Source: Chloracidobacterium sp.
GTDB taxonomy: Bacteria; Acidobacteriota; Blastocatellia; Pyrinomonadales; Pyrinomonadaceae
Reading direction: 5' to 3'
Assembly (NCBI GenBank): GCA_016711345.1
Contig: JADJTD010000001.1
Coordinates: 744,001-808,000 of the forward strand
DNA length: 64,000 nt
How positions within the stretch are numbered: position 1 is the stretch's first letter; each line of letters begins with the position of its first letter. Below, piece by piece: positions 37,583-46,817 of the stretch. Both the position numbers and the translations under genes were made by a program. The notes beneath the pieces were generated by a model. That model was given only the letters and a program-made list of their open reading frames with translations, searched no databases and was not told the DNA's origin.

Positions 37583-37862
37583 CGGCAAAACGAGATTTTA
37601 CCATATGAGTCCATTGTTAGGATGTTTTTTGATATTTATGTAAGGTCGCCAAAATCTAAAAATTTAATGTGGTTTCATTTGTAAATCACGCAGACCCGAA
37701 TTATAATTCGCGTGTCTTCATTTGCGTGACACGATTTTAGAAAATGGCTCGATGTTAGCAATGAGAAACTCGCGTTCTAGTTTTCCAGAATTTCAATCTT
37801 AATTTTCAACTCCGGGCGAAGCTTTGCTTTGTCCGGTTGTTCAACCATATCTGAGGAGAAAA

Positions 37863-40800
37863 ATGATGTCTATCAAACTTGATACATGGTTACGAATAGG
37901 GTTTTCCGTAATCCTATTGTCGATGTGTACTCTGGGCGTTTTTGCTCAGGACATCACGTCGGGAACGATCCAAGGAACTGTTTCGGATGAGCAAGGTGCC
38001 GTCGTCGGCGGTGCGACCGTCGAAGCCAAAAATACTGCAACTAATTTTTCAAGATCATTTACGACTGAGTCCGACGGGCGTTTTGTGTTTTTATCAATGC
38101 CGTCTGGGCCATATGTCGTATCGGTCACAAAACAAGGCTTCGCCAAACTGATACAAGAAAATGTTCAACTTACGGTTGGACGCGTGATCTCACTGGATAT
38201 CGGCTTAAGGGTTTCCGGTGTAAGCGGCGAGGTAACCGTCACAACCTCTCCGGTTATCGATACCGTTAAGACGGAATCCAGTACGACGATAAATGAGAAA
38301 GCTATCGAAAATACTCCGATCTTAGGCAGAAAATTTGAAGACCTCCTTACGCTCACTCCCGGCGTCAGCATTACACAAGGGCCCGATGGTGACGAGATCA
38401 ACTTTGCAGGCCAACGCGGTGTTTTCAACAACGTCAGCCTTGACGGCGGCGATTACAACAACGGGTTCTTCGGCGAACAGGCCGGCGGACAACGCGCCGC
38501 TATCGATATTACATTGGACGCGGTTAAGGAATTTCAGGTGATCGCTACCGGCGCAAATGCTGAGTACGGCCGATCAGCCGGCGGTATTATAAACGTGATC
38601 ACCAAATCAGGTACGAACGACGTACACGGCAGCGTCTTTGGATATTTTCGGCACAGAGCATTGTCCTCAAACACATCTGACGGCAAGGAACTAAAGGATT
38701 TCCATCGTGAGCAGTTTGGCGGAACCGTAGGCGGCCCGATCAAGCGGGACAAAGCCTTTTTCTTCTTTGCATATGAAGGTATCAGGGACAATCTCACCCG
38801 GCCTAATCTGGGTGAGCAAGTTGGATCGACGCCGTGCGCCGTACAGTCGCCGACGGTTCAGTTGAACGAAGCTTTGATCATCAGCAACCCAGATTGCCAA
38901 AGATTGGCTTTGATCGATTTCATCCAATCGTCGCGCGGACAAGATGAAAGCTTGCCGGTCACGCGTAAAATACAGAATTCCGCATTCCTCGGAAAAATAG
39001 ATGTTGATCTCAATTCAAGTAACAAATTGGGTGCTTCATTTAACTTCGATCATTCGAAAAACACAAATCAGACATTTGACGTTCCTACCTACGGCACATC
39101 TGCCAATGGAACAGAGGGACCGTCAAAAATAAGTGTTTTCAATTTCAATCTTTTCACCACAATTTCACCGACAACGGTGAACGAAGCTCACTTCACATAT
39201 TCACGCGAAAAGCGTCCACGATCGGCAACTAACTCGAATATTCCTGCGGATACCGCGATGGGATTTGGAACAACCTTCCGCTTCGGAAATCCATTCTTCC
39301 TACAGCCGGGCGTCGATGAGGTCTTTTGGCGAACACAAATTCGCGACAGCGTCTCCATGGTTAAAGGCAGTCACAATATTAAGTTGGGCGGCGAATGGCT
39401 GCACAGCCTTAACGACCAGGTATTTCGCGGATTCTTTACCGGACGATACATCTTTGACAGCGTAAACGGATTTATCCGTTATGCATCGACTCCTGCAGCA
39501 AATGGTTTTGGGCCTGATGCGATGCTTTGTTCGGGTGGTTCGTGGATAACAATGGGTGCCCCGTTTAACCAAACTTGTCCCGGAGTGGAAACTTCAGCGA
39601 CGCCATTGCTGCTCTTCCTGCAAGGAGCCGGGCGCAACGGCCCCGCAACCGATGCCGCCGGAGCCTCGAATATTAAGAATGAGGACTACGCTCTGTTCAT
39701 ACAAGACCGTTGGCAAGTTACAAAGAATCTCACTTTGAACTACGGCTTGCGTTGGGAGGCCCAAATCTTTCCGGAAGTAACGGTCAGCCCGGCTGATACC
39801 GCTTACGGTATATTTCTAAATGATGCGCGGTTTACATCGGATGGAACTCTGCCGAGCGATAAAAAGATGTTTCAACCGCGTATGGGTTTCGCCTGGGACG
39901 TTGCCGGAAACGGACGCTCGCTGATCCGTGCAAGTTTTGGTATTTATAATGGCCGCCAAAATATGTTGTCGCAGGTCGGCTCCATCACGACAAACGGTGT
40001 CCAGCAGCAGACCATCGCCGGCGGTCAGTTTGCAAATCCGACGGTTCGCCCGCCATGGCCCGGACTTGTAACACCGTCCGCAAGTTCGTGTACGTCCGGA
40101 GCAGTCACAAACCCGTTCCCGTGTTTTAGCGGTGTTCGGGTATTCGACCGTGACTACCGAAATCCGCGCATCTACACATTCAACGCCGCTTATGAACAGG
40201 AGATCGCTCCCGAATGGGCAATGTACGTGGATTATACGTACTCAAAGGGAACGCGTCTGACGCGCTTCCTGAATTACGGACGCACCGGTTGGTTTGCTCC
40301 GTTTCTTGGCGACGCCTTCTTTACGACATCGATCGGCAGATCGGAATATCACGGAGTCACTGCCGGCCTGCGAAAGCGTTTCAGCAACAAGTATCAGATG
40401 GAGGCAAACTATGTCTGGTCGCGTGATAAGGATGACGATTCCAACGAACGTGACCCTTTTACGGATCGTTCATTTGACGTTCTAAATCCGGGGTTGGATT
40501 ACGGGCTCTCGGATCGAGACATCCCGCATAAGTTCAATCTGTTTGGTTTCTTTGAGCTGCCGTGGAAATTTGAATTCGTTCCGCGCATTCAGGCCCGTGC
40601 CGCCCAACCTGCTACGCCGTCCACTCTGGCCTTGGTCGGAACTGACAGGACGAACCGCAACACGCTCCGCAAGGACAATAAATTCACCTCGTTCGACTGG
40701 CGGTTGTCGCGGGTTTTCAACATCAACGAAAAGGTCGCGTTGATCCCGCAGATTGAAATGTTCAACACATTCAACTCGGACAATTTTGTTAACTCGTCCT

Positions 40801-40919
40801 TTCTTCCGGGAAATCAAAGTTCACTGACCGCACCAAGCCTCTTTAATTTTGACGGCTACCTGCGTCAGGGCATCGGCGACCCGAGACAAATGCAGCTTTC
40901 TGTAAGGCTGAGATTTTAA
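37863..40919 (+). CDS. Oar-like TonB-dependent-receptor-type outer-membrane protein
   Basis: AGGAG sits before the ATG at 37863 (1018 residues). A signal peptide (ends GVFAQD) is followed by a carboxypeptidase-regulatory-like domain (TIQGTVSDEQGAVVGGATVE; about 25-110) and a plug region (IENTPILGRKFEDLLTLTPGVS, NAEYGRSAGGIINVITKSG). A long beta barrel ends in aromatic Phe (SVRLRF). This is the Oar/OmpA-related arrangement that is greatly expanded in Acidobacteriota. It is probably involved in uptake or binding of a large substrate, but a TonB box is not evident and the ligand is unknown. It is monocistronic and ends at a strong hairpin. Confidence 0.88.
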   Translation: MMSIKLDTWLRIGFSVILLSMCTLGVFAQDITSGTIQGTVSDEQGAVVGGATVEAKNTATNFSRSFTTESDGRFVFLSMPSGPYVVSVTKQGFAKLIQENVQLTVGRVISLDIGLRVSGVSGEVTVTTSPVIDTVKTESSTTINEKAIENTPILGRKFEDLLTLTPGVSITQGPDGDEINFAGQRGVFNNVSLDGGDYNNGFFGEQAGGQRAAIDITLDAVKEFQVIATGANAEYGRSAGGIINVITKSGTNDVHGSVFGYFRHRALSSNTSDGKELKDFHREQFGGTVGGPIKRDKAFFFFAYEGIRDNLTRPNLGEQVGSTPCAVQSPTVQLNEALIISNPDCQRLALIDFIQSSRGQDESLPVTRKIQNSAFLGKIDVDLNSSNKLGASFNFDHSKNTNQTFDVPTYGTSANGTEGPSKISVFNFNLFTTISPTTVNEAHFTYSREKRPRSATNSNIPADTAMGFGTTFRFGNPFFLQPGVDEVFWRTQIRDSVSMVKGSHNIKLGGEWLHSLNDQVFRGFFTGRYIFDSVNGFIRYASTPAANGFGPDAMLCSGGSWITMGAPFNQTCPGVETSATPLLLFLQGAGRNGPATDAAGASNIKNEDYALFIQDRWQVTKNLTLNYGLRWEAQIFPEVTVSPADTAYGIFLNDARFTSDGTLPSDKKMFQPRMGFAWDVAGNGRSLIRASFGIYNGRQNMLSQVGSITTNGVQQQTIAGGQFANPTVRPPWPGLVTPSASSCTSGAVTNPFPCFSGVRVFDRDYRNPRIYTFNAAYEQEIAPEWAMYVDYTYSKGTRLTRFLNYGRTGWFAPFLGDAFFTTSIGRSEYHGVTAGLRKRFSNKYQMEANYVWSRDKDDDSNERDPFTDRSFDVLNPGLDYGLSDRDIPHKFNLFGFFELPWKFEFVPRIQARAAQPATPSTLALVGTDRTNRNTLRKDNKFTSFDWRLSRVFNINEKVALIPQIEMFNTFNSDNFVNSSFLPGNQSSLTAPSLFNFDGYLRQGIGDPRQMQLSVRLRF

Positions 40920-40943
40920 CTCTGACTAAAAGCTAAATACACG

Positions 40944-40982
40944 AAAACGCGAAACACACTAAATTAGTCTGTTTCGCGTTTT
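40944..40982. terminator. Bidirectional terminator hairpin
   Basis: AAAACGCGAAACA at 40944-40956 pairs perfectly with TGTTTCGCGTTTT at 40970-40982. The ends supply T-runs in both directions, and it lies between convergent genes. Confidence 0.88.
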
Positions 40983-41001
40983 CCTCATAAATACGTTTAG
41001 T

Positions 41002-41526
41002 CTACTTGCCTTGCTTGAGTTCAATTCCGCTAGCTTCAAACGAAACCTCAGTTACTGTGCCGTCGGCGTTGCGGTTGGCGAATTTCGCTCCGTCTTCTTC
41101 GATCATGTGATCGACCATTGCTTTGGTGAGCGTTTTTACCTGAAAAACGCCTTCAGCGCGTGCCTTAGCACCGGCAGATTCAAGCGGGATAAAGAAAGCA
41201 TGATCTTTCATCTTCACACGAACGCTCTTGCCGTCTTTTTTCTCAGCCATTTCTGCCCAGCAGCCTTCCATCTTGCACGAACGCACGATCACGCCTTCGA
41301 CACGGACGGTCTTATCCGCAAATTTCGCCGGGTCTGCGAGCGCCTTTTCAAGCGAAACTTTTTTTGACTTCCCTATCGGCGCACCACGTTTCAAATAACT
41401 GTCAGACGGAATCGCCGCCGTCTTGTCAGCTTCCGTAGGCTTCGCTTTTTCTTTCATTCCTTCTTGGGCAATAGCCGAAAATGAAAGTGCAAGAATAATA
41501 AGTGCCAAATTGATAAATAATTTCAT
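41002..41526 (-). CDS. Exported DUF4920-like protein
   Basis: GGAGAG precedes the ATG at 41526 (174 residues). A signal peptide ends SAIAQE. The mature domain has KTVRVEGVIVRSCKMEGCWAEM, with a CxxxxCW pair, and VKMKDHAFFIPLESAGAKARAEG, features I associate with DUF4920, an OB-like periplasmic domain of unknown role. The conserved Cys and His could bind metal, which is inference. It lies about 50 nt after the amidohydrolase gene in the same direction and is probably the second gene of that operon. Confidence 0.75.
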   Translation of the reverse strand: MKLFINLALIILALSFSAIAQEGMKEKAKPTEADKTAAIPSDSYLKRGAPIGKSKKVSLEKALADPAKFADKTVRVEGVIVRSCKMEGCWAEMAEKKDGKSVRVKMKDHAFFIPLESAGAKARAEGVFQVKTLTKAMVDHMIEEDGAKFANRNADGTVTEVSFEASGIELKQGK

Positions 41527-41576
41527 AGTTCTCTCCATATAAATAAAGGGATCTTTCGAGTATAACAAAGACATTG

Positions 41577-43235
41577 TCATTTTGCCTCGAATACAACTTT
41601 ACCGTCAATAATGGTCGTCAAAACCTTTGCTGTTCCGATCTTGGTAGCGTCGATCGTAAAAATATCATCCGAAATGATAATAAGATCGGCAAGTTTTCCA
41701 ATTTCGAGCGTGCCTTTTTCATTCTCTTGAAATTCGGCATATGCCGAGCCGTAGGTGAAGGCTCGGACCGCCTCGTCAACGGTAATTTTTTGCTCAGGTA
41801 TCCAGCCGTTAGGATTCTTGTCGTCGAGCGTTCGGCGAGTGACTGCGGCGTAGATGCCAATTAAGGGGTTTAACGGAGCAACGGGCGAATCGGAACCAAA
41901 CGCAAGAACAGCGCCGCTATCGAGCAGGCTGCGAAATGCATAAGTTCCCTTCAAGCGTTTTTCGTCGAGCCTCTTCCATGCCCAGCGTCCGTCGTCGATT
42001 GCGTGAAACGGCTGCATCGACGCGACGACCTTCAACTTACCAAAACGCTGAATTTCCGACTGCCGAAGGTGCTGCGCGTGTTCGATGCGAAAGCGGCGGT
42101 CACTTGGGCCGTTCACGTTTTGGGTTGTTTCATAAACGTCGAGAATAGCCCGATTCGCACGGTCGCCGATAGCGTGGAGCATTACTTGTAGTCCTGCCTT
42201 ATCCGCGGCTGCAACATCTGCCGGGATTCGTGCAAAGTCCTCGCCCGCTAATCCCGTGGATTTAGGGTCGTCGAGGTAAGGATCAAAAAACCACGCAGTG
42301 GTTGAACCTAAACTGCCGTCGGCATAGTTTTTCAAGCATCCAACGCGAACCATGCCATCGCCAAAAGAATGACGCACTCCGAGGTCAGCTAAACTCTTGT
42401 AATCCGAAAGTTTGATGCAGTCATAGACGCGCGTTTTTAGCTCACCTCTCCGCATCAGTTCCTGATACACGCCGACATCAGTCCCGAAAGTCATATCCTG
42501 TACGCTTGTAACGCCGAGCGATGCAGCGTGCTCAGTCGCTGCTCGGCCTATGTCAAGTTTTTCTGCGAACGAAGGTTCAGGGATGATCTTCTCAAAATAG
42601 TTCTCCGCCGCGTCCTTGAAAATACCGGTCGGATTGCCCGCGGCGTCACGGACTATCATGCCGCCGGCGACGTCCTTTGTCTCACGGTTCATACCGGCAA
42701 GCTTCATCGCAACGCTGTTTGCAAGCGACATGTGGCCGTCGAGCCTACGAACATAAACTGGATTGTCAGGCGTTACCGCGTCGATCATCGCCGCTGTCGG
42801 CAAGTTGTTCGGCGTCCAGTTCTCATGATCCCAACTGCCGCCTGTGATCCAGCGCCCTTTTGGCAGCTTTGCCGCAAAATCCTTTATCCGTCGGACAAAT
42901 TCTTCCGGCGACTTTGCATCGCGAAGGTCAACCGATGAAAGCTGCAAACCGGTCACCATAAAATGCACATGCGCATCATTGAACCCCGGCAGAACGAGTT
43001 TGCCTTTCGCATCTATAACACGCGTCTTCGGCCCGATCAGCGGTCTCGTATCCGTATCAGAACCAACTGCGATAATCTTGCCGTTCAACACCGCAATTGA
43101 GCGAACAACGGTTCGCTTTGCATCCATTGTCCGGATGTTGCCGTTGGTTATGACCAGATCGGCTGTGACGGTTTGGCCGAAGGCCTGCGCCGCATAAATA
43201 ACAATTGCGATGATGATGAAGATCTTTTTAATCAT
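41577..43235 (-). CDS. Exported YtcJ-like amidohydrolase
   Basis: The start at 43235 places a signal peptide first (ends QAFGQT; 552 residues); ATG 43256 is an alternative. The chain has the composite urease-like fold of amidohydrolases. DLVITNGNIRTMD opens the beta-sandwich, GFNDAHVHF gives the first two metal ligands (His89, His91), HAIGDRAN and RIEHAQHLR lie in mid-barrel, and FGSDSPVAPLNP carries the distal Asp. This is the YtcJ/AepA-type subgroup, whose substrates are mostly unknown. A periplasmic location is inferred. The DUF4920 gene follows. Confidence 0.87.
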   Translation of the reverse strand: MIKKIFIIIAIVIYAAQAFGQTVTADLVITNGNIRTMDAKRTVVRSIAVLNGKIIAVGSDTDTRPLIGPKTRVIDAKGKLVLPGFNDAHVHFMVTGLQLSSVDLRDAKSPEEFVRRIKDFAAKLPKGRWITGGSWDHENWTPNNLPTAAMIDAVTPDNPVYVRRLDGHMSLANSVAMKLAGMNRETKDVAGGMIVRDAAGNPTGIFKDAAENYFEKIIPEPSFAEKLDIGRAATEHAASLGVTSVQDMTFGTDVGVYQELMRRGELKTRVYDCIKLSDYKSLADLGVRHSFGDGMVRVGCLKNYADGSLGSTTAWFFDPYLDDPKSTGLAGEDFARIPADVAAADKAGLQVMLHAIGDRANRAILDVYETTQNVNGPSDRRFRIEHAQHLRQSEIQRFGKLKVVASMQPFHAIDDGRWAWKRLDEKRLKGTYAFRSLLDSGAVLAFGSDSPVAPLNPLIGIYAAVTRRTLDDKNPNGWIPEQKITVDEAVRAFTYGSAYAEFQENEKGTLEIGKLADLIIISDDIFTIDATKIGTAKVLTTIIDGKVVFEAK

Positions 43236-43610
43236 TTTAAGTCGTTGTTCTGGCATTATAAATTTCGCGGGCTCATAACAAAATACTCTCATGCTAAATT
43301 TGGACGATGTCAACAAATGTCACATTGTGTCACACAAAATCATGCCGTTTTTCCCTGTAAGCTTTTGCAAATATGTCACTTATGCGTTTCACGTGAACTT
43401 TGGTGCTGTCCGGTCTGTCCGGCGTTGTCCGGAGACGATACCGGACACTGTAATTGTTGATAATACTATAGTTACAGTCATATTTTTAGCGTGTCCGGCA
43501 GTTTTTACAAAAAAACTTTGTCACATTTCTCCCGTCTGCTGTGAATGTGAAAAGCATAACATAAATTTCATTGGTTGTCAAGATTTTTATGTATGAAACG
43601 CCAAGTAACA
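43236..43610. other. Intergenic region, 375 bp, with TGTCCGG repeats
   Basis: No gene is supported. It contains repeated TGTCAC (43315-43335), a cluster of TGTCCGG/CCGGACA units (43408-43498) and element C. Confidence 0.7.
43441..43498. repeat. Palindrome-ended AT-core element C (58 bp)
   Basis: CCGGACAC at 43441-43448 and GTGTCCGG at 43491-43498 are perfect inverted ends. Inside is a second dyad, ACTGTAA (43447-43453) and TTACAGT (43472-43478), and a core stretch TGTAATTGTTGATAATA that resembles the cores of elements A and B in the opposite orientation. TGTCCGG units extend to the left. Confidence 0.75.
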
Positions 43611-44453
43611 TTACCATCCCGTCACAAGAAGATTCTGAGCCGATCTCTGACTTATTTTCTGATATTTGGCGTAGGCGGCGGCTCCACGAACACGAACCTC
43701 TTGTGGGCTTTCGTTTCTAATCCAGCCCTCGATAGCATCGTGCAAAATGTACGCCTCCGGAGCCATAAGATTGGTCGTCCAAAGGAGAGGTTCAGCTCCG
43801 GTATTTTTTAGATGTTTTGAAAAATAATTCCGACTTGCACAAGCGAGAATTATTGCTTCTCTTTTCTCATCGTCATGTTTCTTGGGCGATGCGTTAAGCT
43901 CGAAATCCATCAGACCGTTATGACCCACAAAAGCAATCAAATCGGCACTTCCCATGATCTGCAACCGCAAATCCGATAATTGGACATTTTCAAGCTGAAT
44001 TCCCGAAGCAGATGAGAGGAAATCATTGATCGTCTCTCTCATCTTACTTCCAAGATATGCGTCAGCAACAAGATAAACATTTTCGACTTTGTGTTTGAAG
44101 ACAACTCTCTCTAAAACATTAGGTTTCGGATTTTGAAATTCCCCCAGCTTTTGCCAATTCTTGCTCTTTGAGAAAAACGTCTTTACGCCGTAACCAGCTC
44201 CCCAGTAAAGATTGCCTTGAGGATCTTCGCCGTTTCCCAAATGCGCCGGAACTGGCACAATTCCCTGATTTTCGTTATCGCACAATGCGACCACTACATG
44301 AATGACACGTCCGGTATTTCTAATTTTCGCAATCGGGCTGGGTTCTAAATCTATTACATCTTGAACTGCTGTTTCCGGCATCTGTACTCTTGCACAGCTA
44401 AAAACACACAATGCATATACCACAATCAAAGCCGGAAACCATTTGTTTGACAT
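43611..44453 (-). CDS. Putative lipoprotein with a caspase/CHAT-like His-Cys pattern
   Basis: I use the ATG at 44453 (280 residues) because a signal and lipobox follow directly (CVFSC, Cys20). The central alpha/beta part has strands ENVYLVADAYLG and ADLIAFVGHNGLMDF (His178) and AIILACASRNYF (Cys205). A hydrophobic strand ending in GH-x-G, then a second strand ending in AC, with similar spacing, is the signature of clan-CD peptidases and CHAT domains. The identification is by motif only; I do not recognise a named family. An N-terminal HVVVALCDNENQGIVPVP stretch may also belong to the fold. It is divergent from the LolA-like gene, with only about 43 bp between starts. Confidence 0.6.
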   Translation of the reverse strand: MSNKWFPALIVVYALCVFSCARVQMPETAVQDVIDLEPSPIAKIRNTGRVIHVVVALCDNENQGIVPVPAHLGNGEDPQGNLYWGAGYGVKTFFSKSKNWQKLGEFQNPKPNVLERVVFKHKVENVYLVADAYLGSKMRETINDFLSSASGIQLENVQLSDLRLQIMGSADLIAFVGHNGLMDFELNASPKKHDDEKREAIILACASRNYFSKHLKNTGAEPLLWTTNLMAPEAYILHDAIEGWIRNESPQEVRVRGAAAYAKYQKISQRSAQNLLVTGW

Positions 44454-44496
44454 CACTGCAACCTTTAACCAAAATTGTTTCGAGATGATAATAGCA

Positions 44497-46035
44497 ATGA
44501 AACATAACCGTAACCAGATGTTGGGCGTCATATTGACCGCAGCGATGTTCGTACTAGCCGCATCAAGCTCCATAGTTGGACAATCGCCGTCAAAAATCTT
44601 GAAACAAGCCGAAAAAGCTCTCGGCGGCAAGGCGTTGCAATCGGTTAGATCTGTTTCAAAGACCGGAACCATCACACGCCTTGGCGACGGCGCAACGGGT
44701 CAATACGTCAGCCAAACTTCCCTTCCAAATCTGCTCAATGTCAATTACGATGTTGGCGGTTTCGAGGTTGAGACCGGTTACAACGGGCGTTCGTCGTGGT
44801 CGCGGAATTCGCGTGACGGTTTGCAAACGCTGACCGGAAAGTCCAGCGTCGATCTTCAGGCAAAGGCCTTGTTTAGAAACAACCTCTGGCGCAATCTCAA
44901 AAACGAAAAGTCAAAGATCACTTCCGGCGGCCAGGCTGTCGTTGACAGCAAACCTACAAACGTCGTCGTCATAACAACTCAAAAAGGCGTCGTTATCAAA
45001 CTCTATTTCGACACAACGACCGGACTGCTCTTGCGCGACGAGATTCCGAATGGCGATTCGCTCGAAGTTTCAGACTACAGCGATTATCGCGACGTGAACG
45101 GAACCAAACAGCCATTCGCCACCCGTTTTGCGATTGCCGATCAGGTTTATGAGGTCAAACTCGACAGCGTCAAGATCAATGAAACAATCGCTCGTTCGGA
45201 ATTCGATTTCCCTGTGGTGTCGAATGAGCCTTTGCCCGACATACCGGCGCTGCTTCAGGAAGTGCAGGCGAACGAGGATAAAGTCGAGCAAATTCTGGAC
45301 AGCTACTCCTTCAACCAAAAGACCATCATGCGCGAACTCGGAAAGGACGGCATCCTTCGAGAGAAAGAATCGGAAACCAACCAGCTCACCTTTTATAAGG
45401 GCTATCGCATCAAACGCCTCATCGAAAAGAACGGCAAACCTCTGAACGAAAAAGACCAGGCCAACGCCGATAAGGACGCTGCCAAACAGGTTGAAGAGAT
45501 CGAAAAAAAGATCGCTAAAGACGAATCTCGTGCCGGCAAGCTCGACTCGAAAGGCGCTCCGTCAGAAGACAGCCGCCGTATTTCTATCGCAGAAGTTTTG
45601 CGTGCTTCAAAATTGATAAATCCGAGACGCGAACGTTTTCGGGGACGCGATTGCGTTGTATTCGATTTCGAACCAAATCCTGATTTTGACACTAAGAATG
45701 CCAAAAGCGTTTTGAAATTTTTCGGCAAAACGGCAGGCGTAATGTGGATCGACGAGAAGGATAAAGAAGTTGCCCGTATCGAAGCCGTTCTGTTCGAGAG
45801 CCTGAACATCGGCGGCGGCGTGCTGGCAAAATTTAAAAAAGGAGCAACGTTTACACTCGATAAAGAACGTATCAACGACGAGATCTGGCTGCCGACACAG
45901 GCTGATATCAACTTCTCGCTCCGAGTCCTTCTTGTAAAAGGCATCGATATAAATCAGGTCCAAAAGTTTTACGACTACCGCAAATTCGAGACCGAGGTTA
46001 AAGATGCAAAGGTTGACGAAGCGAAAAATCCTTAG
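44497..46035 (+). CDS. LolA-like periplasmic protein
   Basis: The start at 44497 gives a signal peptide (ends SSIVGQ) and 512 residues; an ATG four codons upstream is possible. Two stretches resemble the incomplete beta-barrel of LolA/LolB-type lipoprotein carriers: residues about 30-245 (ALGGKALQSVRSVSKTGTI through YSDYRDVNGTKQPFATRF) and about 265-500 (KLINPRRERFRGRDCVVFDF, VLFESLNIGGGVLAKFKKG). A charged, probably helical segment separates them (KDAAKQVEEIEKKIAKDES). It may carry lipids or lipoproteins across the periplasm. Its stop overlaps the convergent anti-sigma-like gene by 4 nt. Confidence 0.68.
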   Translation: MKHNRNQMLGVILTAAMFVLAASSSIVGQSPSKILKQAEKALGGKALQSVRSVSKTGTITRLGDGATGQYVSQTSLPNLLNVNYDVGGFEVETGYNGRSSWSRNSRDGLQTLTGKSSVDLQAKALFRNNLWRNLKNEKSKITSGGQAVVDSKPTNVVVITTQKGVVIKLYFDTTTGLLLRDEIPNGDSLEVSDYSDYRDVNGTKQPFATRFAIADQVYEVKLDSVKINETIARSEFDFPVVSNEPLPDIPALLQEVQANEDKVEQILDSYSFNQKTIMRELGKDGILREKESETNQLTFYKGYRIKRLIEKNGKPLNEKDQANADKDAAKQVEEIEKKIAKDESRAGKLDSKGAPSEDSRRISIAEVLRASKLINPRRERFRGRDCVVFDFEPNPDFDTKNAKSVLKFFGKTAGVMWIDEKDKEVARIEAVLFESLNIGGGVLAKFKKGATFTLDKERINDEIWLPTQADINFSLRVLLVKGIDINQVQKFYDYRKFETEVKDAKVDEAKNP

Positions 46036-46811
46036 GGCTGCAGTTCGATCTGAACGCTCTTTCCGTCACGGCGAACGCGAATGCTCTTGCTACTGAATGG
46101 ACTCCCAAACGAGTTTTTCTCGGTCAAGATCTGATTGTTTACTGCCTCGACAACGTCACCGATTTTAAGTCCGGAGCGTTGAGCTTTGCTGTTTTGTTTT
46201 ACATCGCCAACCTTCCACGATGAATCGGAATAAGCTGCATCGACACCGAGCTGCATAAGCAATTCCTTCGTAGAAATACTACGGAGGATCACAACATCTT
46301 TCGGCTTCCTGATATCTATCGGCTGGCTAATGCGCCGCGTTACTTCGAAGGAACCATCACCGGAATTTTTCTTAGCGCTTCCTGTAGAAGCAATGAGCTT
46401 TTCCGGTAGTGTGATCTTAGATCGTGTATTGGACTCGGGCAGCTTTTCATCTCTTTGCGTAGCCAGGATCATATTTGCCGGAGGCTCGACAACTTGTGTA
46501 GTTGCCTGAGCCGGCGGTTCGATATTTGAAACAGGCACCGCCGCTATCGGTTGTGAGGTCGCAACATTGGGAGAATTGATAGCACGAAATCCAAAATAGC
46601 CGCCGACAAACAGCAAAAGAACAAGTGGAACTGCATATCGTACCCATGTTGGGAGCAATGATGCACTTTTATCGACGGGACTCCCATTAGCTATCCGAGC
46701 CTTAACGTGAAAATCAAAATCGCCGGGAGCTTCGACTCGTTTCATGCTGCCGAGCAGCCGTCTGACCGGATCGTTTTCAATTTCCATTATTTTGTGATCT
46801 TCATTTTTCAT
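46032..46811 (-). CDS. Single-pass membrane protein with C-terminal PDZ-like domain, partner of the ECF sigma factor
   Basis: The 259-residue chain has a cytoplasmic N-terminus of about 55 residues, a transmembrane helix (WVRYAVPLVLLLFVGGYFGF), a Pro/Ala-rich linker and a periplasmic PDZ-like domain at the end. That domain carries WKVGDVKQNSKAQRSGLKIGDVVEAVN and IRVRRDGKSVQIELQP. It begins 6 nt after the sigma gene. That position and topology suggest an anti-sigma factor, but the N-terminus lacks an obvious zinc-binding HxxxCxxC. A PDZ domain on the regulator itself is unusual, since PDZ modules normally belong to the protease that senses misfolded envelope proteins. Confidence 0.72.
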   Translation of the reverse strand: MKNEDHKIMEIENDPVRRLLGSMKRVEAPGDFDFHVKARIANGSPVDKSASLLPTWVRYAVPLVLLLFVGGYFGFRAINSPNVATSQPIAAVPVSNIEPPAQATTQVVEPPANMILATQRDEKLPESNTRSKITLPEKLIASTGSAKKNSGDGSFEVTRRISQPIDIRKPKDVVILRSISTKELLMQLGVDAAYSDSSWKVGDVKQNSKAQRSGLKIGDVVEAVNNQILTEKNSFGSPFSSKSIRVRRDGKSVQIELQP

Positions 46812-46817
46812 TATTGT

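Noticed and set aside
43173..43596. Plus-strand small frames across the TGTCCGG region
   Set aside because: They run through repeats and the amidohydrolase start and show no protein-like pattern.
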